A DNA stretch of 64,000 nucleotides from Terriglobia bacterium (GCA_020073145.1 JAIQFS010000001.1:62001-126000); one strand, 5' to 3'; positions 10,165 to 20,002 are shown, counted from the stretch's first letter. The notes: generated by a model from the sequence alone, not told the origin. Program-made: numbers and translations.

Positions 10165-10983
10165 TTACATCCCCCGGCCGTGCCGCCAGTAATCCTCGAA
10201 CAGACCCTTCATCGCTTGACCCATTCCTTCGTGGTGGAAGACCACCGCCGTCCACGTCGGACGCGTAATCACTGGGTCCAGTAGCGCGATCATCCCGTGA
10301 TGGCCGTCAAATACCGCCAGCTTCATGGGCAGCGAATCGGTGACGCGCACCTCTACCCCGGCCGCTCCATAATCCGTGAGCCGCTGCCGGTGTTCCACAT
10401 CCAGCGAGGAAGGTTCCAGCAACAGACGGCACCCGACCCCGCCCAGGCGCGCTTGCTTCACCAGTTTCTCGTCCAGTGGGTCCACCGCGTACGGAGGCCG
10501 CGAGAACTCCACGTATTCATGCTTGACCTCCGAAAGCATCCGCCGATATTCCGCCGCTGTTTGCGCAGGCTCGCTCACGATGCGAAGGAAATCCAGCGTG
10601 CCCCGCCCTCCCTGGCCCTCCGAGTACAACGCCTTCAGGTCGTCAATCATCGCCGTGCCTAAGCGCCCGTTGTCGGTCAGTTCCTGCTCCAGGATCTGCC
10701 GCTGCCGCGCCAGATAGCCCGGAATGGCTAGGCTCGGCTCTACCGCCGAAAACAGCTTGGTCTTCTCCTGCACCACTTGCGCGAAACCCTTCTCCACCAA
10801 ACTGTCCAGTACTTCGTAGATCTTCTGTCGCGGAACATGGGCCCGCGCCGCCAGTTCTAATGCCTTGAACTTAGGGTGGCCGAGCAACACCAGATACGAG
10901 CGGGACTCATACGCGTTGAGCCCCAATTGCTGCAGACGCCGCCAAAACCGCTGAAAATCGACCTCGGCCAATTCTTCGCTCAT
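10165..10983 (-). CDS. TrmB-like transcriptional regulator
   Basis: This 272-residue DNA-binding protein has an N-terminal winged-helix domain of about 80 residues (LGLNAYESRSYLVLLGHPKF, then VPRQKIYEVLDSLVEKGF), the signature of TrmB/sugar-specific regulators. A C-terminal PLD-like ligand domain follows (residues about 120-272, with FSRPPYAVDPLDEKL and FDGHHGMIALLDP). The ligand is unknown. It is divergent from the NarL-type regulator at 11207, across a 220-base intergenic region that carries a good promoter for the other gene. No metabolic neighbour suggests a target. Confidence 0.82.
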   Translation of the reverse strand: MSEELAEVDFQRFWRRLQQLGLNAYESRSYLVLLGHPKFKALELAARAHVPRQKIYEVLDSLVEKGFAQVVQEKTKLFSAVEPSLAIPGYLARQRQILEQELTDNGRLGTAMIDDLKALYSEGQGGRGTLDFLRIVSEPAQTAAEYRRMLSEVKHEYVEFSRPPYAVDPLDEKLVKQARLGGVGCRLLLEPSSLDVEHRQRLTDYGAAGVEVRVTDSLPMKLAVFDGHHGMIALLDPVITRPTWTAVVFHHEGMGQAMKGLFEDYWRHGRGM

Positions 10984-11154
10984 CTCTCTTCCACCTTATC
11001 AAAGCCGACTGTAAAATTCATCGGAACTCTATCAGGGGAAACAAGAAAACCAAGCCACCTAGGGCAGGTGATTGGACCTGCCCGTGAGCCTGCAACCTTG
11101 GTTATACAGTCCCTTAGGTACACCCTTCCTATTACCAAGGTTTCCAAGGAAGAA

Positions 11155-11183
11155 TTGACGTGGTACTATTGGAACTCTAGAAT
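11155..11183 (+). promoter_or_regulatory. Sigma-70 promoter upstream of the NarL-type regulator
   Basis: TTGACG (11155-11160), a 17-base spacer and TAGAAT (11178-11183) differ from consensus at one base in each box. The predicted start near 11190 leaves a leader of about 17 bases before the ATG at 11207, which has only a weak ribosome binding site. This is the best housekeeping promoter I see in the window. Confidence 0.65.
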
Positions 11184-11206
11184 AGTGCCTGGTAGCTAAA
11201 GAATTT

Positions 11207-11938
11207 ATGTCTGACAACAGTATTTCTATGGGCGGGCTTCCAGCCGTCTCTGGCGTCTCTAAGCCCAAGATCCGGATCGTAGTTGCTGACGATCATCCGA
11301 TCTTTCGGGACGGTCTGTGCAAGCTCCTGGCGCTCGAGGAAGACTTCGAGGTCATCGCCCAGGCCCAGGACGGCCGGGAGGTATTGGACGTGCTCCAACA
11401 GCATGAACCCGACATCCTCCTACTCGACCTGAAGATGCCGGGACTGGATGGGCTGGGCACTCTGCAGCGCCTCCAGGCCGCACGCAATCGCACCCGCGTC
11501 ATTGTGTTAACGGCTTCTGACGACAAGAACGAATTTGTGCAAGCTATGAAGCTGGGCACCTCGGGGATTGTCCTGAAGCAGACCGCCACGGATTTGCTGA
11601 TTAAGAGCATTCGCAAGGTGCACGCCGGAGAAATCTGGCTCGACTCCCACACCACCGCCGCTGTCATCCGCCAATTTGTGTCGGCCGACGAGATGCCGCC
11701 TCCGCCGCAAGCCGCTGCTCCGCGGGAGCGCGAGCGTTCGCCGCTCAGCCAGCGCGAGCGCGAGATCGTGGCGCTGGTCGCTCAGGGATTCAAGAACAAG
11801 GAAATGGCCGAGAAGATGTTCATCAGCGAGCAGACTGTGAAGAACCACTTGCACAACATCTTCGACAAGCTCGGAGTTTCCGACCGCCTGGAACTCGCGC
11901 TCTACGCCATTCACAACAACCTGCACACCGGCCGGTAG
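11207..11938 (+). CDS. NarL/FixJ-family response regulator
   Basis: This is a two-component response regulator of 243 residues. The receiver domain spans residues about 22-140, with acidic pocket DD28-29 and phospho-acceptor D74 in LLLDLKMPGLDG. A Pro-rich linker (EMPPPPQAAAP) leads to a LuxR-type HTH at about 175-240 (LSQREREIVALVAQGF, then MFISEQTVKNHLHNIF). An unstructured 20-residue N-terminal extension precedes the receiver. No histidine kinase lies nearby. It converges with the NtrC-type gene across a GC hairpin. Confidence 0.93.
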   Translation: MSDNSISMGGLPAVSGVSKPKIRIVVADDHPIFRDGLCKLLALEEDFEVIAQAQDGREVLDVLQQHEPDILLLDLKMPGLDGLGTLQRLQAARNRTRVIVLTASDDKNEFVQAMKLGTSGIVLKQTATDLLIKSIRKVHAGEIWLDSHTTAAVIRQFVSADEMPPPPQAAAPRERERSPLSQREREIVALVAQGFKNKEMAEKMFISEQTVKNHLHNIFDKLGVSDRLELALYAIHNNLHTGR

Positions 11939-11961
11939 CGCCGCTCAGTTGCGATTGCAGC

Positions 11962-11981
11962 CCCCCGCGTGAGCGCGGGGG
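11962..11981. terminator. GC-rich hairpin between convergent regulator genes
   Basis: CCCCCGCG and CGCGGGGG form a perfect 8-bp stem with a TGAG tetraloop, in the 53-base gap between the two convergent regulators. There is no T-tract on either side. It is probably a shared terminator. Confidence 0.55.
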
Positions 11982-11991
11982 CGCTTACCCC

Positions 11992-13425
11992 CTACAGTCC
12001 CATCCCGAACTCTTTGCCTCCACCGTATTCCTTGAGCTTGTTGTGCAGCGTCTTTAGGCTGATCCCCAGGATCTCTGCCGCGCGCGTCTTGTTGTTCCGC
12101 GTGTGCTCGAGCGTGCGCAAGATCAGCCCCTTCTCCGCTTCTTCCACCGTGGTGCCAATCTGAAATCGGATGGCGGCCGGGTCATCCGGCGCCGCCGCCG
12201 GCGCCGCCTCCACCACTCCGTCCACCTGCAATCGCCGAGGGCCTCCCCCCTGTAAGAACGCCGGCAGGTGCTTGATCTCGATGCTGCCTTCCCCGGCTAA
12301 AATCACCGCCCGCTCCAGCACATTCCGCAATTCCCGGACATTGCCCGGCCACTGGTGCCCCGCCAGCGCTTCCAACACCGTCGGCGACAGGTCCGCCACC
12401 CGGCACTCGTGCTTGCGGTTCAGGTCCGAGATGAGGGCTTCCGCGATCGTCGGCAGATCTTCCTTGCGCTCCCGCAATGGCGGCAGATGAATCTGAAACA
12501 CGTTCAGCCGGTAGTACAGATCTTCCCGCAGGTGGCCTCCGCGCACCGCCTCTTCCGGCACTTTGTTGGTCGCCGCCACCACCCGCACGTCCACTTCGAA
12601 CTCGTTCTTGCCGCCCAGGCGCCGCACCTTCGAGTCTTCCAGAATGCGCAGCAGTTTGGCTTGGGTCTGCAGGGGCATCTCGCCGATTTCGTCCAGCAGG
12701 AGCGTCCCGTTTTGCGCCACCTCGAAGCAGCCCGCGCGCCGCTCCGATGCCCCCGTGAACGATCCCTTTTCGTGCCCGAACAGTTCGCTCTCAATCAGCG
12801 TCTCCGGCAGAGCCGCGCAGTTGATCGCCACGAACGGCCCCTGCCGTCGCGGGCTCAGTTCATGGACCGTCCGCGCCACCAGCTCTTTGCCCGTGCCGCT
12901 CTCGCCCGTAATCAGCACGCACGCCTTGCTGGGCCCGGCCTGCTGCAGCAGCGCAAAGATCTCTTGCATCTTGCCCGAGGTGCCCACCAACTCCCCCAGC
13001 GAGCCCTTGTACCGCAGTTGGCGCTCCAGATTGCTCTTCTCCGCCCGTAGCCCCGCGTGGCTGCCCGCCCGGCGCAGCAGCACTTCCAGCGTGCCTGGCT
13101 GGATCGGCTTTTCCAGAAACCAAAACGCCCCCAGCTCGTGCACCGTCTTCACTGCCGTCTCGATGCTGCCGAACGCCGTGAGCACGATGGTCGGCGGCAT
13201 GTCGCCGGAATCCCGCAACCGCTGCAGAAAGCCGAACCCGTCCAGGCCAGGCATATTCAGGTCCGTGATGACGACATCGGCCGTGAACGTCGTCAGCTTT
13301 TGCAGCGCCTCGTTGCCTTCGGCCGCTGTCTCCGGCTTCATACCCCACGATGAAACCATGGCCGCCAGTCCGCTCCTCTGGCTGGCTTCATCGTCGACGA
13401 TGAGTACTTTCAATGGCTCTCTCAA
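11992..13425 (-). CDS. Sigma-54-dependent response regulator, NtrC family
   Basis: This 477-residue enhancer-binding protein has three domains. The receiver (residues 1-125) has DD11-12 and phospho-acceptor D55 in VITDLNMPG. The AAA+ domain (about 140-380) has Walker A TGESGTGKE, the sigma-54 contact loop as GSFTGA rather than GAFTGA, and Walker B LLLDEIGEMP. A Fis-type HTH (NKTRAAEILGISLKTLHNKL) sits at the C-terminus. It should activate RpoN promoters by ATP hydrolysis. No cognate kinase is adjacent and I found no clear -24/-12 promoter in the window, so the regulon is probably elsewhere. Confidence 0.95.
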   Translation of the reverse strand: MREPLKVLIVDDEASQRSGLAAMVSSWGMKPETAAEGNEALQKLTTFTADVVITDLNMPGLDGFGFLQRLRDSGDMPPTIVLTAFGSIETAVKTVHELGAFWFLEKPIQPGTLEVLLRRAGSHAGLRAEKSNLERQLRYKGSLGELVGTSGKMQEIFALLQQAGPSKACVLITGESGTGKELVARTVHELSPRRQGPFVAINCAALPETLIESELFGHEKGSFTGASERRAGCFEVAQNGTLLLDEIGEMPLQTQAKLLRILEDSKVRRLGGKNEFEVDVRVVAATNKVPEEAVRGGHLREDLYYRLNVFQIHLPPLRERKEDLPTIAEALISDLNRKHECRVADLSPTVLEALAGHQWPGNVRELRNVLERAVILAGEGSIEIKHLPAFLQGGGPRRLQVDGVVEAAPAAAPDDPAAIRFQIGTTVEEAEKGLILRTLEHTRNNKTRAAEILGISLKTLHNKLKEYGGGKEFGMGL

Positions 13426-13553
13426 GGAATGGTCCTTCCGCGTGAATCCGCGACTTCGATATCTTCATTGTAGCTGGCGGAGTCCGCGCGGAACGGCCCG
13501 CGTGCCCTGTGGGGCAGTGTGTCATCCTGCGCGGCGGTGGGAAACCGCCGCCG

Positions 13554-16040
13554 CTACTGCGCGCCTCCGCTGAGCCCAACCCGCCGCAGCAAATCCGTGA
13601 AATGCGGATCGCTCCGGATGCTGTCGAAGAATGGATCTACCTTCAGGTCCACCAGCCACGCCGAGCGGTCGGCGTAGGCTTTTTCGAACCCGTCGAAGGC
13701 CTCGTTTTTCTCCCCCAGCGCGAGATCGATGGCCGCCATCCACATCGGTTGCACATACGTGTCCCGCGACCGCGTCTCGAGCTCTTCCAGCGCCTTGCGC
13801 GCCTCACCCGGCTGGCCTGCCCGCGCCTGCGCATACCCGAGCGCCGCCAGGTCGTTGGTGTCTCCCCCGGATAATTGCAGCGCCTGCCGGAATTCCGCGA
13901 TGGCGTCTTGATTCAATCCCTGCTGCAGGTAGGCTCGGCCGAGAAGAACATGAGCCGGCACGTAGCTGGCATCCAGGGCCAGCACCTTCTGGGATTGCGC
14001 CACCGCCTGCGGATATTGGCGCGTGTAGTACAGGCGATAGCCCAACGCCAGGTTGATTTCCGTCGAGAGCGGGTTCTGTTCCAGCGCGCGATTCAGCTCC
14101 GCCAGTGCTTCCTCGGACCGCCCCAGCGCCGACAGATACTCGCCGTACCACAGATGCGCCGTCGGATAGCTCGCGTTCAGTTCGATGGCGCGTTTGAATT
14201 CCTTCTCCGCTCCCGCCCAATCCCAGGCGTGAAACGTCGCCCATGCCAGCGACGTGTGCGCCTCGGCCAGATTGCCGTTCAACTCCAGCGCCTTGGCCGC
14301 CGCGGTCTGCAGCTTGGGCATCACTTCCCGCGCCGGCAGCACGTTGAAGTCCGCCAGCAGCGCGTACGCGTCCGCCAGTCCGGCGTATGCCAGCGCGTAC
14401 CGCGGATCCTTGGCGATCGCCTGATTGAAAAAGTCGATGCTCTGCTGCAGCCCGTCCAGCGTCCGCTTGTTCCACTGATACCGGCCTTGCAGGTAGAGCT
14501 GATAAGCCCCCGTGTCCTGGGTGGTGTGGCGGGTCATCCGCTCTCGATCGGCGCCCGTGAATTGCAGCCGCAGCTTCTCCGAGATCTCCTGCGAGATCTG
14601 CTGCTGAATCACCAGCAGGTCCGCCACTTTGGGCGTGTACTGGCTGCCCCACACCTGCCGGTTCCCGTCCACGTCTACCAGCTCCGCGCTGATCGCGAAC
14701 TCGTCGCCCCGCCGCACCAGCCGGCCGGTGAGCACCGCCCGGACTTTCAAATCGCGGCCCGCCGCCTGCGGATTGACGTCTTTGTTGCGGTAGTGCGCCA
14801 CCGAACTAAACGACCGCACCGACAGCTTGGGCAGTTGCGAGAGATTGTTGATGATGCTTTCTGCAATTCCGTCGCTCAGGTACTCGGTCCCCGGGTCGTT
14901 CTCCATATTCGCGAACGGCAACACCGCCAGCGAATCCAACGGCTTTTCCCGGTTCATCAGATAGAACCCGGCCGCTGCCGCGAGCACCACGCCCGCCGCC
15001 GCGATCCCCGCCACCTTCCGGTGCCGCCGCAGCCTGCCGACAATGTACTCGGCGCTCGACGGCGCCGGCGCCAGCGTTTCCGTCTCCGGCGACGCCGCCC
15101 GCGGGTTCGACGTCCGCGCCGGAACCGCCATCGACCCCGAGGGCAGGCTATCAATCGTCGTCGTCAATCGGTTGGGGTCCACGTCGCGCCGCAGACGTTT
15201 CAGGTCGGCCCGGATCTCGGCGGCGCTCTGGTAGCGCATGTCGCGGTTCTTCTCCAGGCCCTTGAGAATGATCCGCTCCAGTTCGGCCGGCACATCCGAC
15301 CGCAACTGGGAGGGCCGCACTGGCTGGTTGTGCAGAATGGCCACGAACGTCAGCGCCGTCGTGTTCCCTTGAAACGGCGAAACCCGCGTGACCATCTCGT
15401 ACAGCACCACTGCAAAACTGAACAAATCGCTGCGCGCGTCCAGTTCCTCGCCGCGCGCCTGCTCCGGCGACATATACGACACCGTCCCCAGCGTCGAACC
15501 CGGACTCGTGACCAGTTCCTCCAACGCCGCCGTGGGCGCTTGCGAATCCCCCGCGCTGCTTCCCCGCGCCGGTCCCACCTTCGCCAGGCCGAAATCCATG
15601 ATCTTGATCTGGCTGCGCCGTGTCACGAAAATGTTGGCCGGCTTGATGTCCCGGTGCACGATTCCCGAAGCGTGCGCCGCGTCCAACGCGTCCACCGTCT
15701 GGATCCCCAGTTCCAGCACTTCCTGGATCGTCAGCGGTGTCCCCAGGATCAGGTCGCGCAGCGTCCGCCCTTCCAGGCACTCCATCACCAGATACGGCCG
15801 GCCTTCATACTCGCCGATATCGTGGACCGTGCAGATGTTCGGATGATTCAAGGCCGAGGCCGCGCGCGCTTCCCGCGCGAATCGCTCCACCGCCATGCGG
15901 TCGTCGGCCAGCGCTTCAGGGACGAATTTCACCGCCACCGTGCGGCCCAGGCGCGTGTCTTCGGCCTTGTAGACCACGCCCATGCCACCCTGCCCTAAAG
16001 TGGAGAGGATCCGGTAATGAGAGATCGTCTTACCCAGCAT
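13554..16040 (-). CDS. Membrane Ser/Thr protein kinase with TPR tail
   Basis: This 828-residue Hanks-type kinase has the Gly loop GQGGMG (17-22), VAVK lysine 38, HRDIKPAN (129-136) and DFG (149-151), so it should be active. A single membrane helix ([17 protein letters not shown]) lies near residue 345-365. The extracytoplasmic part begins with a FlgO/TolB-like segment ([21 protein letters not shown]), followed by multiple TPRs (for example [20 protein letters not shown]). This kinase-TM-TPR layout is common in acidobacteria and is presumed to transduce envelope or protein-interaction signals. It starts [12 protein letters not shown]; a porin/PstS pair lies upstream and an NtrC gene downstream, all on the minus strand. 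Confidence 0.93.
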   Translation of the reverse strand: MLGKTISHYRILSTLGQGGMGVVYKAEDTRLGRTVAVKFVPEALADDRMAVERFAREARAASALNHPNICTVHDIGEYEGRPYLVMECLEGRTLRDLILGTPLTIQEVLELGIQTVDALDAAHASGIVHRDIKPANIFVTRRSQIKIMDFGLAKVGPARGSSAGDSQAPTAALEELVTSPGSTLGTVSYMSPEQARGEELDARSDLFSFAVVLYEMVTRVSPFQGNTTALTFVAILHNQPVRPSQLRSDVPAELERIILKGLEKNRDMRYQSAAEIRADLKRLRRDVDPNRLTTTIDSLPSGSMAVPARTSNPRAASPETETLAPAPSSAEYIVGRLRRHRKVAGIAAAGVVLAAAAGFYLMNREKPLDSLAVLPFANMENDPGTEYLSDGIAESIINNLSQLPKLSVRSFSSVAHYRNKDVNPQAAGRDLKVRAVLTGRLVRRGDEFAISAELVDVDGNRQVWGSQYTPKVADLLVIQQQISQEISEKLRLQFTGADRERMTRHTTQDTGAYQLYLQGRYQWNKRTLDGLQQSIDFFNQAIAKDPRYALAYAGLADAYALLADFNVLPAREVMPKLQTAAAKALELNGNLAEAHTSLAWATFHAWDWAGAEKEFKRAIELNASYPTAHLWYGEYLSALGRSEEALAELNRALEQNPLSTEINLALGYRLYYTRQYPQAVAQSQKVLALDASYVPAHVLLGRAYLQQGLNQDAIAEFRQALQLSGGDTNDLAALGYAQARAGQPGEARKALEELETRSRDTYVQPMWMAAIDLALGEKNEAFDGFEKAYADRSAWLVDLKVDPFFDSIRSDPHFTDLLRRVGLSGGAQ

Positions 16041-16089
16041 GACGGCGCGATATCATCCGCGGATCGCGGATGCCCCGGGGTCGATTCCC

Positions 16090-16578
16090 TCAGTGTAGCG
16101 GGTAACCCGCTTCCCGTGGAAGCCGCCCGTTGATCTTTAGTACTTTGAGCCCGCTCGGGATCTGGGCCGAGTCCACGAACGCCACCGCCCCCGGAATCTG
16201 CGTCGCCAGTTCCACCGCCATTTCGTTGGAGTACACGATTCGCGGACCGCTCGCGGCCTCGGCGCGAAATACTTTGGCAATCCAGTACTGGCGGAATTGC
16301 GCCTCTGACATCTGATAGATCGTCTTCAGCACCACGTCCCGTTCCCGCGCCCCCGGCGCGCGCACCAGCAGCGTCACCCGCAGGTTCGAGGACCAGTATT
16401 GCCGGTCGCCCAGCATCAACCGGCGTAGCTCGGCAAAGCTCAGGTTGTCCACCGGCACATCCGGCCGCACCACAATCGCGATCGTGTTGTCCTCCGCCCC
16501 CGCCACCGGAAGCGCCGCCGCCGCTGCCAGAGCCAGTAGCACCGTCCGTCTTGTCTGGATTCGCTTCACGCTCTTCAT
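16090..16578 (-). CDS. Short PstS-like periplasmic protein
   Basis: This is a secreted 162-residue protein whose signal peptide carries a twin-Arg-like start (RRTVLLALAAAAALPVAGA). The mature part matches the phosphate-binding-protein-like fold (FAELRRLMLGDRQYWSSN, then GAVAFVDSAQIPSGLKVL). It is about half the length of a full PstS. The bipartite binding site may be incomplete, so transport function is uncertain. It lies 9 bases after the porin gene, clearly the same operon, suggesting porin and binding protein handle one anionic solute. No ABC permease or ATPase is present. Confidence 0.75.
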   Translation of the reverse strand: MKSVKRIQTRRTVLLALAAAAALPVAGAEDNTIAIVVRPDVPVDNLSFAELRRLMLGDRQYWSSNLRVTLLVRAPGARERDVVLKTIYQMSEAQFRQYWIAKVFRAEAASGPRIVYSNEMAVELATQIPGAVAFVDSAQIPSGLKVLKINGRLPREAGYPLH

Positions 16579-16587
16579 CCCATTCTC

Positions 16588-17910
16588 CTAAAACGTAAAG
16601 CTCGTCTGGGTGAAGATCCCGTTGATGGTGGGTAGTTCCCGGCGCATATAATTCCGGTACTCCAGCTTGAATGCGGCGAAGCTGGCGAAGTCGTACCGGA
16701 GACCGGCCGTGGAGCCCGAAAACGTCGGCACCAGCCCGCGGAACAACGCGTCCGACAGCGGCGTGTGCATCTGCTCGAACCGATAGTACGGTTTCCACAA
16801 CTTGTTGAACCAGGGCAGGCGGTACGCTACCTGCATGTAAAACGCCTGGCTGTTGGAGGTCAGCCCTCCCGAAAACTGGTGCGTGACATTGGCAAATTCG
16901 GCGATGAATTCCGGCGTCTCCTTCTGCCACACAATGTGTCCGGACTGGATCCACTCCCGCGCTTTCAGCCCGCTCGCCGGGCTCAGCTCATCGCGATACA
17001 CGGAACCGCCCACCTGCAGCCCGTACGCCGCGTCTGGCTTCACGAACAGGTTCGCCAGCCAGGCCCGGTTGTTATTGATGTCGCTGAAATCCCCGGCGCG
17101 GCTCAGCACCTGCCCCCGACCGTTGCCCAGCCCGAAATTGTAATTCAGGTTCAGGCCTCCCGCCGGCGTCGAGCCCTCCACCAGAGTCCCCACGAAGTGG
17201 ACCGGAATGAAACTGCCGCCGAACTGCGTCATCTCCGGCCGGCTGATGCTGGTCTGCAGCCACTGCCCGTGATGGAACGCGGTATTCCAGTAGTTGATCG
17301 GCGTGTGATAGCGGCCAAACGAGATTTTGAAATAGTCGTTCAGGTCGTACCGCAGAATCAGCCGTTCCACCTCGGCATTGAAGCCCGGCGCGGCCGGTGC
17401 CGGCGCCCCTGTCCCCGCGTCCGATCGCGCCGTCAGGCTCAGTTCGCCGAACACCGACACCTTCTGAGAGAGCGCCGAGCTGAGATGGAGCACGAACTGG
17501 CCTTCCTCGAATCCGGTGTGGCTCCCCAGCAGCGTCTGCGCCCCGAAACCGCCCGAGGGACCATGCAGGTTGCTGGCGGAAAAGTCGAAGTCGCTGAAGC
17601 CGGCGATCTTGAGCGAGGGATAGACCGGCTGCGCGTCCGGTCCGGCGGTCTCCGGCGCAGGCGCCTGGTCGTGCGTATGGACCGCGGCCGTCGCCGCCGG
17701 CGCCGCCGGCGCGGCCGGTGTGGTGGCACCCGCGGCGGCCGCGCGCGCCGTCGCGGGCGTCTGCTCCAGCTCCGCCACGCGCTTCTCCAGTCGATCGATC
17801 CGCGCCATCAACCGCTCGATGAGTTCGCGGGTCGCAGGGTCCGTTGCCTGCGCCCCAGCCCCCTGCGGCAGCATGAGCGCCACACCCAAGGCCAACACTC
17901 CGTACTTCAT
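16588..17910 (-). CDS. Outer-membrane porin-like beta-barrel protein
   Basis: This 440-residue protein has a signal peptide (MKYGVLALGVALMLPQGAG), a short coiled-coil (ELIERLMARIDRLEKRVAEL), an Ala/Pro-rich linker, and then a beta-barrel of alternating strands ending in a C-terminal Phe (QTSFTF), as expected for BAM substrates. The N-terminal coiled coil resembles that of phosphate-selective and other trimeric porins. An AAGGAGG sits just upstream of the ATG at 17910. It is first in an operon with the PstS-like gene, so phosphate or another anion is a plausible substrate by context only. Confidence 0.8.
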   Translation of the reverse strand: MKYGVLALGVALMLPQGAGAQATDPATRELIERLMARIDRLEKRVAELEQTPATARAAAAGATTPAAPAAPAATAAVHTHDQAPAPETAGPDAQPVYPSLKIAGFSDFDFSASNLHGPSGGFGAQTLLGSHTGFEEGQFVLHLSSALSQKVSVFGELSLTARSDAGTGAPAPAAPGFNAEVERLILRYDLNDYFKISFGRYHTPINYWNTAFHHGQWLQTSISRPEMTQFGGSFIPVHFVGTLVEGSTPAGGLNLNYNFGLGNGRGQVLSRAGDFSDINNNRAWLANLFVKPDAAYGLQVGGSVYRDELSPASGLKAREWIQSGHIVWQKETPEFIAEFANVTHQFSGGLTSNSQAFYMQVAYRLPWFNKLWKPYYRFEQMHTPLSDALFRGLVPTFSGSTAGLRYDFASFAAFKLEYRNYMRRELPTINGIFTQTSFTF

Positions 17911-17993
17911 AGCCCCTCCTTCAGCCCCCAGGGATTAGCAAAACCAGATCGTTGCGGCGGATGTCCGCGGATAGCCCAAAAACCAAAACATTC

Positions 17994-17999
17994 ATTATA
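17994..17999 (-). promoter_or_regulatory. Possible -10 box for the porin operon
   Basis: A perfect TATAAT reads toward the porin gene about 85 bases upstream of its start. No recognisable -35 is found at 16-18 bases, so it may be activator-dependent or chance. Confidence 0.3.
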
Positions 18000-18130
18000 C
18001 TCTTTGTTTCGGTATGGGACCGCGCACCGCGCGGGAAACCGCCGGCCCCCACCCGTTTCCAGTCGCGGCCTGGTACTCCCGCCGGGGCCGCCTCTCCCCC
18101 GGAAATGTTAGGATGAGAGCGGAACACTCT

Positions 18131-18152
18131 TCAGGAGTACGACCGTTCCTGA
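18131..18152. repeat. Inverted repeat upstream of the 18184 gene
   Basis: TCAGGA and TCCTGA arms flank a 10-base centre. The repeat lies about 30 bases before the putative start of the membrane protein gene, where an operator or leader hairpin could sit. The remainder of the 17911-18183 gap shows nothing else. Confidence 0.3.
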
Positions 18153-18183
18153 AGTCGTGCGCGCTACTTCACGAGGACGGACT

Positions 18184-19632
18184 GTGCTGACACTGATCCG
18201 GAGAGCCCGGCGGCGACTCCTGTACAACGAACTGTTGTCTCAGGGCGCCAATGCCGTCAGCGCCGCCCTCGTCGCCTTCATCCTGCTCCTCCTGCTCGGC
18301 ACCGAGATCCTCAACTGGTACTGGACTTTGCTGATTCCCGCTGCCGCGGTCGCCGTAGCGTTGTATCGCGTGCGCCAACGCCTTCCGCCGCCCTACGTTT
18401 CCGCTCAGATCGTCGACCGGCGCATGGACCTGGCGGACTCGCTCTCCACCGCCATCTATTTCAACGGCCCCGACGCTTCCAAAACTTCGCCCGACTTGCT
18501 CCGTCTCCAGGCCGAGCAGGCCGAACGCATGGCCGCCGGCGTGGATGTCCGCCGCGCCATTCCCTTCCTTTGGCCGCGCACCGCCTACGTCATGGCGGCC
18601 CTGATCCTGGTGGCCTCCAGCCTCTTCGCCCTGCGTTATGGCCTCACCCGCCGCCTCGATCTCAACCAGCCCATGGCCCGCATTCTGCAGCAGGCTCTGG
18701 GGCTGGATCCCACTCAAACCGCTAGCGCGCCCCACAGCAAGAACCTCCGCCTTCCGGACGCCGGTCAGCAGGATGGCGATAACCCCGTGGATGCCGACAA
18801 GCCTTCCGACGATCCCAGCCTCCAGGCCGGCGATCCGCTGGACGACAACAAAGAACCGCAGGACGCCGCCAGCGGCAAGCAGGCCGACAAGAATTCCAAA
18901 GACAAAGACGAGGAGGCCAAAGCCGGCAGCCAGAACGGCGAGGACCAGCAAGGCCAGGGCGAGCCGCGCGCCTCCGACGATCAGAACTCCGGCAAAGGCC
19001 CTGAAAACGAGAAGCAGAATCAGCAGGCCGCCGGCCAGGATCCCAACGGCTCTAGCAACAGTTCCAGCCTCCTCAGCAAGGTCAAGGACGCCGTCAAGAA
19101 CATGCTGTCCAGCATGAAACAGCAGCCCGCCGGCGCTAACTCGCAGCAGCAGAATCAGTCAGCGCAGAACAGCCCGCAGAAGGGGCAGCAGAACGCGGGC
19201 AAGCAGTCGCAGAAGGGCGAAAAGACCAGCGGCCAGGCCGGCGGCGAAGAGCAGGATCCCGATCTGAGCAGCGAATCCCAGCAGGCCGAGAACGCGCCCG
19301 GCAAAGGCGACGATTCCAAACCTTCCAACAAGCAGCCCGGCGGCGGCATCGGCACCCGGGATGGCAGCAAGGACGTCAAAGCGGCCGAGCAGTTGGCGGC
19401 CATGGGCAAGATCACCCAGATCATCGGCAAGCGCTCCGCCACCCTCAGCGGCGAAGCCACCGTCGAAGTCCAATCCACCGTCCAGCAATTGCGCACCACC
19501 TACTCCGACAGCGCCGCGCAGCACGCCGACGCCGGCGGCGACATCGGCCGCGACGAAATCCCCGTGGCCTTGGAAAGCTACGTCCAGCAGTACTTCGAAC
19601 AAGTCCGCAAACAGCCCGCCCCCAAGAAGTAG
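18184..19632 (+). CDS. Membrane protein with long Gln/Asn/Lys-rich low-complexity region
   Basis: I do not recognise a firm family; the layout recalls DUF4175-like proteins. The 482-residue product has a basic start, a hydrophobic hairpin near residues 20-55 (two helices), and a further helix near 125-150 (TAYVMAALILVASSLFALRY). A highly hydrophilic Gln/Asn/Asp/Lys-rich segment covers about 200-400, and a short helical C-terminus includes EQLAAMGKITQIIGKR and YVQQYFEQVRKQP. I prefer GTG 18184 because a GAGG lies about ten bases upstream; an in-frame GTG at 18157 is the alternative. It may be an envelope or coiled-coil scaffold, but the function is unknown. Confidence 0.75.
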   Translation: MLTLIRRARRRLLYNELLSQGANAVSAALVAFILLLLLGTEILNWYWTLLIPAAAVAVALYRVRQRLPPPYVSAQIVDRRMDLADSLSTAIYFNGPDASKTSPDLLRLQAEQAERMAAGVDVRRAIPFLWPRTAYVMAALILVASSLFALRYGLTRRLDLNQPMARILQQALGLDPTQTASAPHSKNLRLPDAGQQDGDNPVDADKPSDDPSLQAGDPLDDNKEPQDAASGKQADKNSKDKDEEAKAGSQNGEDQQGQGEPRASDDQNSGKGPENEKQNQQAAGQDPNGSSNSSSLLSKVKDAVKNMLSSMKQQPAGANSQQQNQSAQNSPQKGQQNAGKQSQKGEKTSGQAGGEEQDPDLSSESQQAENAPGKGDDSKPSNKQPGGGIGTRDGSKDVKAAEQLAAMGKITQIIGKRSATLSGEATVEVQSTVQQLRTTYSDSAAQHADAGGDIGRDEIPVALESYVQQYFEQVRKQPAPKK

Positions 19633-19633
19633 A

Positions 19634-19673
19634 GCCGGAATTCTCGCAATCCGGTGAAGTCGGATTCTCCGGC
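19634..19673 (+). terminator. Bulged stem-loop immediately after the 18184 gene
   Basis: An outer stem GCCGGA/TCCGGC encloses an inner stem AATCCG/CGGATT with a 7-base loop. It begins two bases after the TAG stop. No T-run follows, and a role as terminator or 3' stabiliser is inferred. Confidence 0.45.
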
Positions 19674-20002
19674 ATGATCCTGGTGGCCTGCATGGTACCG
19701 CGCCCGGTACCGCACCACCGGCCCGGTAACCCGTGCCGCCGCAACGTCGGGCTGCCCCTGGTACCCTTGGTAGCGCCATCGCCGCGCCGACAGCACTCCC
19801 AGTACGCCGGTAGCCCCCCCCTCGGTCTCCCCCCTCTCCCGGCGTGCGGCCCTCTGGCCGTATTCTCTCTTTAGGGCTGGCGGCACATTGCAGCGCCGAC
19901 ACGTCGCAAGATGGGAGCGGAGTTCGCTAGCATCTGCCGGCCCTTCTCACTGTGGCGCGAAGCGCCCGTCTTCCGGCGACACCGCGGACAAGCACAGGAC
20001 CC
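19674..20002. other. Intergenic region with GGTACC-rich segment, no gene
   Basis: No convincing gene is seen here. The first 80 bases contain two GGTACC sites spaced by six bases, then GGTAACC and further GGTACC/GGTAGC variants. This makes several overlapping small inverted repeats. The region separates two convergent transcription units. Confidence 0.4.

Noticed and set aside
13875-15998. 707-residue plus-strand ORF opposite the Ser/Thr kinase
   Set aside because: Arg/Gln/His-rich shadow of the kinase gene, with no recognisable domain.
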